A DNA stretch of 63,018 bases from Gemmatimonadota bacterium (GTDB lineage Bacteria; Gemmatimonadota; Gemmatimonadetes; Longimicrobiales; Gaopeijiaceae): contig JAGWBQ010000020.1 in assembly GCA_021295815.1 (NCBI GenBank), forward strand, positions 1 through 63,018, read 5' to 3'. Under the pieces are notes generated by a model, which had not been told where the DNA came from, made no database searches, and saw only the letters and a program-made list of their open reading frames with translations. Of the stretch, positions 1 to 8,702 are shown piece by piece. A program made the translations under genes and the position numbers. Positions within the stretch are counted from its first letter, which is position 1, and the number at the start of each line of letters is the position of its first letter.

Positions 1-216
1 TCGAGGGCGTCCGCAACGAATCCCCCACCGCTCCCGCTCGCCAAGGCCTCAGACTCAGGCTCGACTTCGTCTTCTGAGTCGCAGCCGACGCCGCGAGCGC
101 CACCCGCCATGCGTTCCGCCCCACCCAGGCTTCCGGCGACCTCCGCCTCGACCTCCGTCGTCGCCGGTCCGCCACAAGATCCAGTGATTCCGTAGGGCTA
201 TCTCTGGAACGCGACA
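1..216. other. Left edge; possible 3' end of an outer-membrane protein gene
   Basis: No gene can be assigned with confidence. In the third plus-strand frame the first 24 codons are open and end at a TGA at 75-77. The peptide finishes with the alternating pattern GLRLRLDFVF and a terminal Phe, the pattern expected at the C-terminus of an outer-membrane beta-barrel. Frame one is also open to 195, but it reads as low-complexity Ser/Pro/Ala. The rest is the downstream flank of the SRAP gene, which ends at 217 on the other strand. The barrel reading is inference from 24 residues only. Confidence 0.2.
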
Positions 217-942
217 CTAGAAAAATGATCCCTGTTCCTCCGCAGGGGGGCGGGTGTCCCAATCGGTGGGCTCCCTGATCGTTTCGCCGCACGGGTCCGC
301 GCAGGACGGATCGTCGAAACGCACGTTGTTGACTCGACGGCCCACGGGGACGAGCTCCAGCCGGTCGTCGGCCGAGGGGTGCAGGCACGTTCGGGCGACG
401 TCGTCGAAGCGGCCGGTGAGCCAATCCTCTTCGGTTCTCGCGTCGAGCACGACCGGCATCCGACCATGAAGGGGGCGCAGCAACCGGTTCGCGGCGGTGG
501 TCAGGATCACGCCCGACCTTGCGCTTCTCTCCGCCGAGGCGGGCGCAAGCAGCGCGGCCAGCGCCATGGGCCTACCGTCCCTGCGCCGAACAAGGTAGGC
601 GCGCTTCACGCCGGACTCATTGCGCCACTCGTAGAAGGCGTCCGCAAGCACCGCGCCCCGATCCGAGCGTACCAGGTCCCTGAAGAGCGGCCGCCTGGCT
701 ACGGTTTCCGAACGCGCGTTGATGACGAGCCTAGATGCCGGCCCATCCGGCCGGATACCCCAACTGACGAACTCCAGGGCGCGTCCACGCCTGCCTCCGC
801 CGCGAACGACGAGGATCGGCTCGGTCGGTGCGAGGTTGTAACGTGGGCGGGGAGGATCCGGGAGTTCGAGGCGCGGAGGAAGGGCGCCGAAGATCTCGGC
901 CAGATCCTCGGGGAGGCTCCAGAGAGCGATTCTGCCGCACAT
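217..942 (-). CDS. SOS response-associated peptidase (SRAP, YedK/HMCES type)
   Basis: Family members form a covalent thiazolidine link through Cys2 to abasic sites in single-stranded DNA and so protect them during replication. The start at 942 is chosen because it gives MCGRI, placing the obligatory Cys at residue 2 after Met removal; the open frame continues 40 codons further upstream without homology. Visible family motifs are YNLAP (35-39), the asparagine motif NARSET (75-80), the glutamate in DAFYEW (Glu105) and the histidine in HGRMPVV (His159). At 241 residues it has the normal family length. It is divergent from queD across a 460-base spacer. No LexA-type operator was recognised, so SOS control is not shown here. 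Confidence 0.93.
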   Translation of the reverse strand: MCGRIALWSLPEDLAEIFGALPPRLELPDPPRPRYNLAPTEPILVVRGGGRRGRALEFVSWGIRPDGPASRLVINARSETVARRPLFRDLVRSDRGAVLADAFYEWRNESGVKRAYLVRRRDGRPMALAALLAPASAERSARSGVILTTAANRLLRPLHGRMPVVLDARTEEDWLTGRFDDVARTCLHPSADDRLELVPVGRRVNNVRFDDPSCADPCGETIREPTDWDTRPPAEEQGSFF

Positions 943-1405
943 GCCCGATCTTACTTGGAGGGGACCTAGGCCGCCACCTACCGGCTCGATGGGGTTCCGG
1001 CCACGGTGGCCGGTCCCCGCCTCCTCTCCCCGGGGCACGGGGGCCGGGAGGCCTTCCGACATTACCCCTTGTCACCGGGCCTCCGTCCATGTACCTTCCG
1101 GTCGCGTGTGGGAAGGCCGTGTTTTGAGCCAACACTTGAGACTTCGGGACTGATCTCGCGGTGGACGTCAAGCCCCCGATGAGGGGACTTCGGAATCTGC
1201 GGGGATGTTGCAAAACTTACTCCCGGGCTTCAGACCAGCCCTTCCCATGCGCCGAGGGTCGGGCATTTTGCCGCATGGCGGGTGCTCGGCCCCGTTTTTT
1301 CTCCCGGCATTCCATTCGGCCCGTGGACAAAATTTCGCACGGAAAAGCGGCGCGGCGCATCGGCGGCTTGCGCGGAGTGTCCGTCACCGCCGGCCGCCCG
1401 TTGAC
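943..1405. promoter_or_regulatory. Divergent spacer between SRAP gene and queD, with a terminator-like element
   Basis: This 463-base stretch holds no supported gene; long open frames here are GC-driven. Two features stand out. CCCC and GGGG flank a five-base loop around 1182-1196. A GC-rich segment at 1271-1294 (including CCGC-ATG-GCGG and a possible CGGG/CCCG pairing) runs straight into six T residues at 1295-1300. The latter resembles a weak intrinsic terminator or attenuator in the queD leader. No preQ1 riboswitch consensus was recognised by eye. Confidence 0.25.
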
Positions 1406-1831
1406 GTGATTCCGCGAGTGCGGGTCACCCGCCGCCTTCACTTTTCGTCCGCGCACCGCCTGTTCAATCCGGATTGGTCCGACGAGCGGAACCGGGAGAT
1501 CTTCGGCGACTGCTCGAATCCGGCCTGGCACGGACACAACTACGACCTCGACTTGACGGTCGAGGGGCCGGTGGATCCGGAGACCGGATACGTCATCGAC
1601 CTCAAACTGCTCAAGGACATCGTCGAGCGTCGGGTGATCGCCCATGTGGACCATCGCAATTTGAACACGCAGGTCGATTGGCTGGAAGGCGTCAACCCCA
1701 CCACCGAGAATCTCGCCGTGGCGATTTGGGATCGGCTGGAAGGGACCCTGCCCGCAGGCGTCAACCTCTCTCGAATCGTCCTCCACGAGACCGAACGCAA
1801 CTCGGTCGAGTATGCCGGGCCGGGCCGTTGA
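1406..1831 (+). CDS. queD: 6-carboxy-5,6,7,8-tetrahydropterin synthase (QueD/PTPS family)
   Basis: QueD converts 7,8-dihydroneopterin triphosphate to 6-carboxytetrahydropterin on the route to queuosine and other 7-deazaguanines. The zinc ligands are visible in HFSSAHR (His17) and HGHNY (His42, His44). A candidate catalytic Cys36 sits six residues before the HGH motif, slightly more than in E. coli QueD. DHRNLN (His83), PTTENLA and HETERN (Glu130) complete the active site. The GTG at 1406 gives 141 residues, the usual size; the frame is open upstream to 1205 but that part lacks homology. A GTG at 1418 is an alternative. The stop overlaps the next start in a TTGA, coupling it to folE, which makes its substrate. 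A eukaryote-like 6-pyruvoyl-tetrahydropterin synthase role is less likely. Confidence 0.9.
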   Translation: MIPRVRVTRRLHFSSAHRLFNPDWSDERNREIFGDCSNPAWHGHNYDLDLTVEGPVDPETGYVIDLKLLKDIVERRVIAHVDHRNLNTQVDWLEGVNPTTENLAVAIWDRLEGTLPAGVNLSRIVLHETERNSVEYAGPGR

Positions 1832-2409
1832 GCCCGTCCCCCGGGAGCCTCAGGGAAGCCTCGCTGGAAGAGATCTTCGTGGAAGTGCTCAGGCGGATCG
1901 GCGAGGACCCGACCCGGGAAGGGCTGCTGCTGACGCCCCAACGGATGGCCGAAGCGTACGCCTTTCTGACCAAGGGTTACGCCGAGGAACCGCAGGAGGC
2001 GGCCGGGTCGGGCGTCTTCGAGGCCGAGGGCGGCGGCATGGTGATCGTGCGCGACATAGAGCTCTACTCCCTCTGCGAGCACCATCTGCTCCCGTTCTAC
2101 GGCAGGGCCCACGTCGCGTACATACCCGACGGACGCATACTCGGGCTCTCCAAGCTCGCTCGCCTGGTCGAGGTCTTCGCGCGCCGCCTTCAAATACAGG
2201 AGCGTCTGACCGATCAGGTGGCCGACGCGATCCGCGACACGATCGCGCCCCGGGGCGTGGGCGTGGTGATCGAGGCTTCGCACCTGTGCATGATGATGCG
2301 GGGTGTGGAGAAACAGAATTCGGTTACCATCACCTCCGCCATGCGCGGCGTCTTCCTCGACGACGTTCGCACCCGCTCGGAGTTCGTCGAGCTGGTCAAG
2401 AAGCGCTGA
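1828..2409 (+). CDS. folE: GTP cyclohydrolase I (FolE)
   Basis: Converts GTP to 7,8-dihydroneopterin triphosphate, the entry metabolite for folate and for the QueD step encoded immediately upstream. Zinc-binding residues are in LCEHHLLPF (Cys83, His86) and SHLCMMMRG (Cys154), and the subunit-core motif [11 protein letters not shown] is intact. The TTG at 1828 is chosen because it overlaps the queD stop (TTGA) and gives 193 residues, a normal length. The open frame extends upstream to 1474, but that part is antisense-like shadow inside queD. Same strand and direct overlap suggest a two-gene translational unit. The Cys and His ligands place it in the zinc-dependent FolE1 class rather than FolE2. 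Confidence 0.95.
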   Translation: MSPSPGSLREASLEEIFVEVLRRIGEDPTREGLLLTPQRMAEAYAFLTKGYAEEPQEAAGSGVFEAEGGGMVIVRDIELYSLCEHHLLPFYGRAHVAYIPDGRILGLSKLARLVEVFARRLQIQERLTDQVADAIRDTIAPRGVGVVIEASHLCMMMRGVEKQNSVTITSAMRGVFLDDVRTRSEFVELVKKR

Positions 2410-2415
2410 TCGGAG

Positions 2416-3030
2416 GTGCATCCCTACCTCACCGACGTGCTCACCTGCCCTCGCTGCGGTCCGGACTTCGGCCTCGTGCTTCGGGCGGACGAGATGGCGG
2501 ACGGGCGGGTGCGCGCGGGGTCCATGGGATGCCCGAACTGCCGCGACGCCTTTCCTGTCGCCGCCGGATTCGCCGATCTGCGGGCGCCGCCCCGCCGCGA
2601 GCTCCTCGGTCCGACACCTCGCAAGCCGATGATCGACGCCGCGAACCTCCCGGCTCTGCTCGGCCTGGTCGACGGAACCGGCCGGATTGTCCTGGCGGGC
2701 GCTCCAGCGGTCCTGGGAGAGGAGATCGCGCAAGTGCTCCCGAACGCCGACGTGGTGGGGATCGACGACTCTCTCGGCGGCCGGCCCGAGTCGCGGCTCT
2801 GGAGCCGCATGGCGGCGCGCCCCGGCTTTCCCTTTCGCACCGGCGTAGCTCGCGGCTGCGTGGTGGATGCCCGGCTCGGAGATCGGATCCTTGAAGAAGC
2901 GGTGCGCGTCGCGATGCCGAGGTCCCGGATCGTGATCACCCATGCGGACGAGGCGGTCGCGGAGTGGATCGCTGAAAGCCCCGCGAAAACGCTCGTTTCC
3001 GGAGGTATCACCGTGGTGGCGACGGGGTAG
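2416..3030 (+). CDS. Trm112-like zinc-ribbon protein with degenerate C-terminal domain
   Basis: A 204-residue protein starting with GTG at 2416, with a GGAG just upstream and only a six-base gap after folE. The N-terminus looks like a Trm112/UPF0434-type zinc ribbon: LTCPRCG near residue 10, GCPNC near 38, then FPVAAGFADLR, where the family usually has YPI-x-DGIP. The rest (about 70-200) contains GRIVLAGAP and ADVVGIDDS, which resemble the first strands of a Rossmann or SAM-binding fold, but no complete methyltransferase motif set is visible. It may be a partner or a decayed methyltransferase. The function is unknown. Confidence 0.6.
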   Translation: MHPYLTDVLTCPRCGPDFGLVLRADEMADGRVRAGSMGCPNCRDAFPVAAGFADLRAPPRRELLGPTPRKPMIDAANLPALLGLVDGTGRIVLAGAPAVLGEEIAQVLPNADVVGIDDSLGGRPESRLWSRMAARPGFPFRTGVARGCVVDARLGDRILEEAVRVAMPRSRIVITHADEAVAEWIAESPAKTLVSGGITVVATG

Positions 3031-3181
3031 AAGGACGCCTGGTGCAGGACCGCACGCGGCGGGCTCCCTCAAGGGTGCGCATCGGTTATTCCGTCCGGGG
3101 CATCTTGGTGGTACGTTATCCTGCGTGCCATCGCTACCGAGGGCATCGCCGAGCACCGGGATCGGAGCTATAGGATCATCC

Positions 3182-3634
3182 ATGGCCATCTGGGGCAACA
3201 TCTTCAAGCGTCAGCGACGAACCTTGGAAAAGGTGGATTACCTGCAGGAGGGCGCCGACCTGCTCTCCAGCGGCAAGTTCAAGGAGGCGCTGACCTCGTT
3301 CAAGTTGGCCCTGCGAGACGCCCCCCGCGATGCCTGGATCCTCCAGCAGATCGCGATCTGCCATACCAGGATCGGCATGACGCACGAGGCCGAGAGGAAT
3401 TACCGGCTCGTCCTGGAAGCGGATCCCGACGCCCCCGGAGCTCATTACGGGCTGGCCTTTCTCCTGCTGCGAGAGCAGAAGGTGGAGGAGGCCGCTCAGC
3501 ACCTGGAGGCATTTCTGGCAAAGGCCCCGACCATACCGGAGGCTGCCGAACACGTCAACCACGCCGCGACGACCCTCGAAGGACTGAAGATCGAGCTGGC
3601 CCGGGGCGGGGCGGGCGAGGGAGGTCGGCGATGA
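3182..3634 (+). CDS. TPR-repeat protein
   Basis: A 150-residue protein starting MAIWGNIFKRQRR; the frame is open upstream but the basic Met start at 3182 fits best. Residues 20-125 form three tetratricopeptide-like helical pairs with A/G/Y periodicity: LQEGADLLSSGKFKEALTSF, then ICHTRIGMTHEAERNY, then AFLLLREQKVEEAAQHLEA. No signal peptide is visible, so a cytoplasmic scaffold or adaptor role is likely. Its stop overlaps the next start (ATGA at 3631), coupling it to the OsmC gene. The binding partner is unknown. Confidence 0.75.
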   Translation: MAIWGNIFKRQRRTLEKVDYLQEGADLLSSGKFKEALTSFKLALRDAPRDAWILQQIAICHTRIGMTHEAERNYRLVLEADPDAPGAHYGLAFLLLREQKVEEAAQHLEAFLAKAPTIPEAAEHVNHAATTLEGLKIELARGGAGEGGRR

Positions 3635-4062
3635 CGAAGTCCGATCTGAGAAGAGCTCGTCTGACCTGGTCCGGCGAGGGTCTGAGTTTCACAGGCGGCC
3701 CGGAGGGCGTTCCGGCCGTGACCATCGACGGTGACCGCGGCGACGGGCCCTCCCCGATGGACACCCTCCTCCTGGCGCTCGCGGGGTGCATGGCTATCGA
3801 CGTGCGCTACGTGCTGGAAAAATCGAGGGTCCCGCTCACGGCTCTCGAGGTGGAGATCAGGGGAAGGCATGCCGAAGATATTCCCCGTAAGTTCACTCAC
3901 ATCGAACTTCTCTACCTGGTCGACGGCCCCGAGGCCGAGCACCGGCCCAGGGTGGACCGGGCTATCGAGCTCTCCCGCGACAAGTACTGCTCGGTCCTGC
4001 ATTCCCTCGACCCGGCCATCGCTTTCAGCATCGAGGTCGAGGTCGGCGGGCACGATGGATGA
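3631..4062 (+). CDS. OsmC/Ohr-family peroxiredoxin-like protein
   Basis: OsmC-family proteins reduce organic hydroperoxides with two cysteines. Both are present: Cys53 in ALAGCMAIDV and Cys120 in DKYCSVLHSL. The preceding GPSPMDTLLLALAG segment is the family's conserved helix. At 143 residues it is full length. It overlaps the TPR gene upstream by four bases and the acyl-CoA ligase downstream by eight bases, so all three are probably translated together. It belongs to the broad YhfA-like OsmC group rather than to a recognisable OsmC or Ohr subtype. Confidence 0.88.
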   Translation: MTKSDLRRARLTWSGEGLSFTGGPEGVPAVTIDGDRGDGPSPMDTLLLALAGCMAIDVRYVLEKSRVPLTALEVEIRGRHAEDIPRKFTHIELLYLVDGPEAEHRPRVDRAIELSRDKYCSVLHSLDPAIAFSIEVEVGGHDG

Positions 4063-5992
4063 CGACCTGAAGGCATTTTCAACCCAGGGATCTCTGCCGG
4101 CGGACGCCACCCTCACCGGGTTCTTCGCCGAAGCCGTGGATCGCCATGGAGATGACAGGGCTCTCGAGTACGTCGATTCCTCCGGGACGCCGAGGGGATA
4201 CACGTACGCGCAGGTCTTCGAGCTGGTGCGCCGCATAGCCGATGCGCTCGCGAGAAGTGGAATCGAGCGCGGGGAACGGGTCGCGATCATCTCCGGCAAT
4301 CGTCCCGAGTGGGCCCTGGCGGATTACGGCTGCCTGGCGGCGGGGGCGGTGGTGGTACCGATCTACCCGACGCTTACCGCGCCGCAGGTCGCCTACGTGC
4401 TTCGCGATTCCGGGGCCCGACTCGTCATGGCGGAGAACGACGAGCAGGCCGAGAAGGCGGTCCGGGCGAACGAGGAACTCGACACGCCGGTCGAAGTGGT
4501 CCGTTTCGAGACTCGACCGCCCGGCGGCTCCTGTCCGCTGGGAATGGACCGGTTGGCCGGAGGGATGGACGGGCTGGCCGAACTGGGCCGGGTGGTGGAG
4601 CCCGACGGATCCGAAGCCCCGCCGCACGGGCCGGGTGGACAAGACGCCCCGGTTTCGTTGGGAGCGTTCATGGCCGAGGCAACCGACGAGGACGCCTCCG
4701 ACCCCGAGGCCTTCAGGGCCAAGCTTCTCACCGTCGCGCCGGACGATGTCGCCACCATCATCTACACGTCGGGGACCACCGGTGACCCCAAAGGCGTCGT
4801 GCTGAGCCATCACAACATCGCCTCGAACGTCCACGCGAGCGCCGAGGCCATCAGGCTGGGACCGGAGGACACCACCCTCTCCTTCCTGCCTCTCTCCCAT
4901 GTCTTCCAGCGAATGGTCGACTATCTCTGCTTCTGGAGGGGATGCAGGATCGCCTACCCGCGCGTGGTTCCCGACACGCTCATGGAGGACATGCGCATCC
5001 TCCGGCCCACCATGGTCGCCGCGGTTCCCAGGATTTACGAGCGGATACACGCCCAAGTGACCTCGGCGCGGGGCCTGAAGGGCCGATTGGTCGGCCGGGC
5101 CGTCAAGATCGCCGACCGGGTGGCGGAGCGCAGGCTGGCCGGCAAGGAGCCTTCCGCCCTCCTTCGCCGCGAGTACGGTCTGTACGACAGGATCGTCTTT
5201 TCCAAGGTGAAAGCGGCAGTTGGCGGCAGGGTGCGTTTCTTCGTAAGCGGAGGCGGGCCCCTGGCCCCGGAGCTGAACCGCTTCTTCTACTCCATCGGGC
5301 TCACCATACTCGAAGGATACGGCCTCACCGAGACCAGTCCGGTGACGAACGTCAACTCGGACGAGCACTTTCGCATCGGAAGCGTGGGCCGGCCCGTGGC
5401 GGGAACCGAGATCCGCATCGCGGACGACGGCGAGATCGAGATCCGGGGACCGCAGGTGATGCAGGGATACTTCAATCGTCCTGAGGCCACGGCGGCCGTG
5501 ATCGACGAGGACGGATGGTTCGCGACGGGCGACATCGGAAGGATCGACTCGGACGGATTTCTCCACATCACCGACCGCAAGAAGGACCTGATCGTCACCG
5601 CCGGTGGCAAGAACGTTGCTCCCCAGCCCGTCGAAAACCGGATCAAGCTGCATCCGCTGGTCGAGCAGGCGGTGATGATCGGCGACCGCCGGCCCTACTG
5701 CATCGTGCTGATCGTTCCCGACTTCGCGGCGCTGGGGGCCTGGGCGGCCGACAACGGGATCGACCGGCACGGCAGCGACCTGTCGAAGGATCCGGCCGTG
5801 GTCGCCCACATCGAGACTGCGGTGGCCGCGGCGTGCGACGGTCTGGCCTCCTTCGAAACGCCTCAGCGCGTCGCGTTGCTCCCCGGGGATCTCACCATCG
5901 ACAACGGGTACCTGACCCCGACCATGAAGGTCAAGCGCAACGTGGTCGCCGCGCGGATGTCGCGTGTCATCAACAACACCTATGCCGGATGA
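4055..5992 (+). CDS. Long-chain fatty-acid-CoA ligase (AMP-forming)
   Basis: Activates fatty acids to acyl-CoA through an acyl-adenylate. The ATG at 4055 gives 645 residues; the longer upstream frame is shadow of the OsmC gene. The P-loop-like motif IIYTSGTTGDPKG is near residue 235, GYGLTETSP near 425, the hinge region DGWFATGDIG near 487 and TDRKKDLIVTAGGKNV near 505. Lys and Asp adenylation residues are therefore intact. The long N-terminal and central architecture matches the FadD15/FAA1-like bacterial group. It overlaps cutA by ATGA at 5989. Substrate chain length cannot be read from the sequence. Confidence 0.92.
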   Translation: MDDDLKAFSTQGSLPADATLTGFFAEAVDRHGDDRALEYVDSSGTPRGYTYAQVFELVRRIADALARSGIERGERVAIISGNRPEWALADYGCLAAGAVVVPIYPTLTAPQVAYVLRDSGARLVMAENDEQAEKAVRANEELDTPVEVVRFETRPPGGSCPLGMDRLAGGMDGLAELGRVVEPDGSEAPPHGPGGQDAPVSLGAFMAEATDEDASDPEAFRAKLLTVAPDDVATIIYTSGTTGDPKGVVLSHHNIASNVHASAEAIRLGPEDTTLSFLPLSHVFQRMVDYLCFWRGCRIAYPRVVPDTLMEDMRILRPTMVAAVPRIYERIHAQVTSARGLKGRLVGRAVKIADRVAERRLAGKEPSALLRREYGLYDRIVFSKVKAAVGGRVRFFVSGGGPLAPELNRFFYSIGLTILEGYGLTETSPVTNVNSDEHFRIGSVGRPVAGTEIRIADDGEIEIRGPQVMQGYFNRPEATAAVIDEDGWFATGDIGRIDSDGFLHITDRKKDLIVTAGGKNVAPQPVENRIKLHPLVEQAVMIGDRRPYCIVLIVPDFAALGAWAADNGIDRHGSDLSKDPAVVAHIETAVAAACDGLASFETPQRVALLPGDLTIDNGYLTPTMKVKRNVVAARMSRVINNTYAG

Positions 5993-6303
5993 TCGCCCTG
6001 GTGCTGGTGACGGCGCCGGCGGCCGAAGCGGCCGGCCTGGCGAGCGTACTGGTGGAGGAAGGACTGATCGCCTGCGCCAACCTGAGTCCCGTTCGTTCGA
6101 TCTACCGGTGGAAGGGTGAACTGTGCGACGACGCCGAGACGTTGCTGGTGATGAAGACGACCGCCGAGCGACTCGATGACCTGGAATCCCGGGTCGGTGA
6201 GCTCCACTCCTACGATGTGCCGGAGTTCGTCGTCGTCCCTACGAGCGGCGGCAACGAAGACTACCTGCAATGGGTGCGGGGGGAGACGGCAAGTCCGGAC
6301 TGA
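5989..6303 (+). CDS. cutA: Divalent-cation tolerance protein CutA
   Basis: A small trimeric cytoplasmic protein of 104 residues, matching the family length of 100-115. Typical elements are the first strand IALVLVTAPA, the segment EEGLIACANLSPVRSIYRW (Cys plus the conserved YRWKGE), the EE/D-rich ETLLVMKTT strand, and the C-terminal YDVPEFVVVP motif. The ATG start lies in the stop of the acyl-CoA ligase (ATGA). CutA proteins are linked to copper tolerance in E. coli, but in most lineages their exact role is not settled, so only the family is asserted. Confidence 0.93.
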   Translation: MIALVLVTAPAAEAAGLASVLVEEGLIACANLSPVRSIYRWKGELCDDAETLLVMKTTAERLDDLESRVGELHSYDVPEFVVVPTSGGNEDYLQWVRGETASPD

Positions 6304-6497
6304 CGGGGTCCCGTTCCAGGAACCGGTAGCGAACCCACCCCTCTTTACCGCCGTACCAGCCTGAGCTCGAGGAGCAGCCCACGTGGCGCAAACCCCCTTC
6401 CAGCGGTATATTCCGGTCGCCTTGGAGTGAGACGGGCCGAGTCGCCCGGAACCCCGGGCTTTCGCCCACCACCTCCCACTCGCAACCCACTCCCGAC

Positions 6498-6650
6498 ATG
6501 CGCGAGCTTGTTCCCGGCGGCTACCTCTTCACCCACGGAGTCTTCTGGGCCGTAGTGGCCTTGGTAGCGGTCGGCACCAACGCCGTGCCGATCATTCTGG
6601 CGGTCGGGATCCTATTGCTCGCGTTCGAAACACTCTTCAAACAGGGGTGA
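6498..6650 (+). CDS. Small membrane protein, 50 aa
   Basis: A short ORF starting MRELVPGGYLFTHG, followed by a long hydrophobic stretch of alternating Ala/Val/Leu/Ile (roughly residues 15-42) and ending FETLFKQG. The hydrophobic stretch could form one long or two short membrane segments. Its TGA overlaps the GTG of the next gene (GTGA at 6647), which argues that it is a real translated gene. A GC-rich 194-base spacer separates it from cutA. No family was recognised. Confidence 0.55.
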   Translation: MRELVPGGYLFTHGVFWAVVALVAVGTNAVPIILAVGILLLAFETLFKQG

Positions 6651-7024
6651 GCTTCGGCATCCTCTCGGCCGGCGCCCAGGTCGTCCGTTCCGTTCAGGAG
6701 GCTGCGGATTCGCTGAACGCCGATTCGCTGGTTGCGGAGCTGACTTCGGATTCGGCTGCGGTGGAGCCGTTCTTCCAACTGCCCACCGGACCGGCGCTGT
6801 TCGTGCTGATCGCCGGAGGCGCCCTTTCTCTGCTCCTCGGGTTGTGGATCGGGCGTCCGACTCCAGGCGAACTGCGGGAGAACGCCGAGGAGATCATGTC
6901 GTCGGGCTACGGCCGCCGCAGGAAGGTCGCGCGAGCCTTCACCCCGATCGCCTGGCTCCAGCGCAACATCTCCGCGAGACGAGACCGGTCGGGAATCTCG
7001 ATCAAGCGTCCGGGGGAGGACTGA
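6647..7024 (+). CDS. Single-pass membrane protein of unknown function, 125 aa
   Basis: Starts with GTG overlapping the stop of the small membrane gene. Residues 1-45 are polar and alanine-rich (possibly extracytoplasmic), residues 48-68 form one transmembrane helix (PALFVLIAGGALSLLLGLWI), and the C-terminal third is strongly basic (YGRRRKVARAF, ISARRDR), predicting a cytoplasmic tail. The gene is followed after 84 bases by a convergent DUF445 gene. The tight pairing with the 50-aa membrane protein suggests the two act together. No domain was recognised. Confidence 0.6.
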   Translation: MSFGILSAGAQVVRSVQEAADSLNADSLVAELTSDSAAVEPFFQLPTGPALFVLIAGGALSLLLGLWIGRPTPGELRENAEEIMSSGYGRRRKVARAFTPIAWLQRNISARRDRSGISIKRPGED

Positions 7025-7108
7025 GGGGGCGGAGCTCATCCCCTCCGGTCACCCGCTCGGCGGAAAGCGTGCCCGGGCCGGCGACAGGCGGTACCCGAAC
7101 AGGCGCCG

Positions 7109-8668
7109 TCAGCCGAGCACCATCTCCACCAGGGCCAGCCCGCCACCGATCGCGCCTCCAAGAAGGAATCCGAGCCGGATGATGAGGCTGATCTCCCGTC
7201 GGCTCACCTGACGGATAAGCTGTTCCACCCGGGACATGGGGAAGTTCAGCACCTTGGCTTCGACGCGTCTGGAGATGTCGATCTGCCGCACCGCGCTCGG
7301 AATCTGCGTTTGCAGCCAATCCCACAACGGGTCGCCCAGGGCTTTCTCGATCCGTTCCGCACTGTCGGCCGGAAGCCACTCGGCCGGCAGGCCGACGGGT
7401 CGATCGACGAGGCCGCCCGCGATCTGGTGCACGGCCCGTTCGAGTTGCGTGCGGACTCCGTCCGACCGGGCGGTATCGACGATGAAACCGGCGATCTTCT
7501 CGGGGGGCACGTACTCCATCACCTCGCCCCAGGTCTTCCCACGCAGGTTGTCGACGCCCGCGAGCAGGCTGTCGTCGAGAAACTCCCGGGTCGCCGGGTT
7601 GCGAATCAGATCGACGAGCCAGACGCCGAGCGAATCCCGGGTCTTGGCGACGGCTTCGGGACCGACGACCTCGGCGATGGGTCTGCGAGCCAGGTCGGCG
7701 ATCCCGTCTCTGATCCGCCGCGAGATCACCTGCTGAACCGCCGAGTCGCGTAGGAGCTCGGTAAGTCGGTCGGCCCCTTCGATCCGGATGGCGCGCACGA
7801 CCTGGTGAACCGCGGTGTCGTTCACGAAAATCTTGGCCATGACCCGCTTGGGGAAGGCCTGCTCGCCCACGAAGCGCTGGATGACCTCGCTGATCGCGGA
7901 TTCGACGCGCTTGCGCACCGCACGGTCGTCGAGGAGCTCTCCCAGACGGCCCGCCGCTAGCGGCAGGTAGGCCGAAATGACCTCTTCGACGGGATGAATG
8001 AGGTCGGCGGGCAGGGCCTCCTCGAAGCTCGTCCCCTTCGCCACCAGACCTTGGCTCGCAGACTCCAGGCAGTGGCCCACGGCGGACTCGATCCCCTTGC
8101 CGGCCACCACGTCCTTGAAAATGGTTCCTGCGGTTTCCTGCAACGACTGGGTCCTGCCGGGGGTCAGAAATCGCCCCACCCGCACCGAACTGATCTCGGC
8201 CGATGCGGCCCGCGTGCGCTCCAGGGTATCCCGGGTGAAGCTCTCGGAGCCGATGTATTCCTCGAGCCCGGAGACCACGTTCGCCGCCACCTGTTCCAGC
8301 AGCCGCGCCAGATCTTCGGACACCGACTCCGGCACCAGTTCGCGGAGGGAGCCGTGTCGGGTGTTGAGGGCGTCGTCGATCACCTGGGCCAGTCCGGTGT
8401 CGAACGCTCGTCTGAATTCCGGCTCGCCGAAGGTGTCCGCGAGGTCGGCGGGCGTGAGCAGTCTGTTGCCGACCATCCCGCCCACGGCCTTTGCCAGACG
8501 AGGCTGCGACTTGGGGATCGCGCCCTGGAGGTGGCGCACGGTCCAGCGCCCGAAGAGTTTGGGCGGTCGGTAGGGGTGGAAGAGCATCCAGACGGCCAGC
8601 GTGTTGGTGATGCCGCCGGCCAGCGCCCCGAAACCAACCTTCAACAGGACCGCCAGCAGAGGCGTCAC
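7109..8668 (-). CDS. DUF445 family membrane-associated protein
   Basis: A 519-residue protein if translation starts with the GTG at 8668 (VTPLLAVLLKVG). The open frame continues to 8866, but that extension overlaps the lipoprotein gene and looks non-coding. The N-terminal helix contains the family hallmark GGITNTLAVWMLFHPY, followed by GAIPKSQPRLAKAVG; a second hydrophobic segment near the C-terminus is LGFLLGGAIGGGLALVEM. The long middle is amphipathic and helical. DUF445 (YheB/YjiN type) has no established biochemical role. The gene lies 34 bases after the lipoprotein stop, in apparent operon with it and the DUF1499 gene. Confidence 0.85.
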   Translation of the reverse strand: MTPLLAVLLKVGFGALAGGITNTLAVWMLFHPYRPPKLFGRWTVRHLQGAIPKSQPRLAKAVGGMVGNRLLTPADLADTFGEPEFRRAFDTGLAQVIDDALNTRHGSLRELVPESVSEDLARLLEQVAANVVSGLEEYIGSESFTRDTLERTRAASAEISSVRVGRFLTPGRTQSLQETAGTIFKDVVAGKGIESAVGHCLESASQGLVAKGTSFEEALPADLIHPVEEVISAYLPLAAGRLGELLDDRAVRKRVESAISEVIQRFVGEQAFPKRVMAKIFVNDTAVHQVVRAIRIEGADRLTELLRDSAVQQVISRRIRDGIADLARRPIAEVVGPEAVAKTRDSLGVWLVDLIRNPATREFLDDSLLAGVDNLRGKTWGEVMEYVPPEKIAGFIVDTARSDGVRTQLERAVHQIAGGLVDRPVGLPAEWLPADSAERIEKALGDPLWDWLQTQIPSAVRQIDISRRVEAKVLNFPMSRVEQLIRQVSRREISLIIRLGFLLGGAIGGGLALVEMVLG

Positions 8669-8702
8669 GAACGGTTGGGGGTTTCGAGTCGAGGCCTCGG
8701 GA

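Noticed and set aside
1540-3207. 555-codon minus-strand open frame
   Set aside because: Antisense shadow of queD, folE and the Trm112-like gene, all of which have clear motifs on the plus strand.
4079-5809. 576-codon minus-strand open frame
   Set aside because: Antisense shadow of the acyl-CoA ligase.
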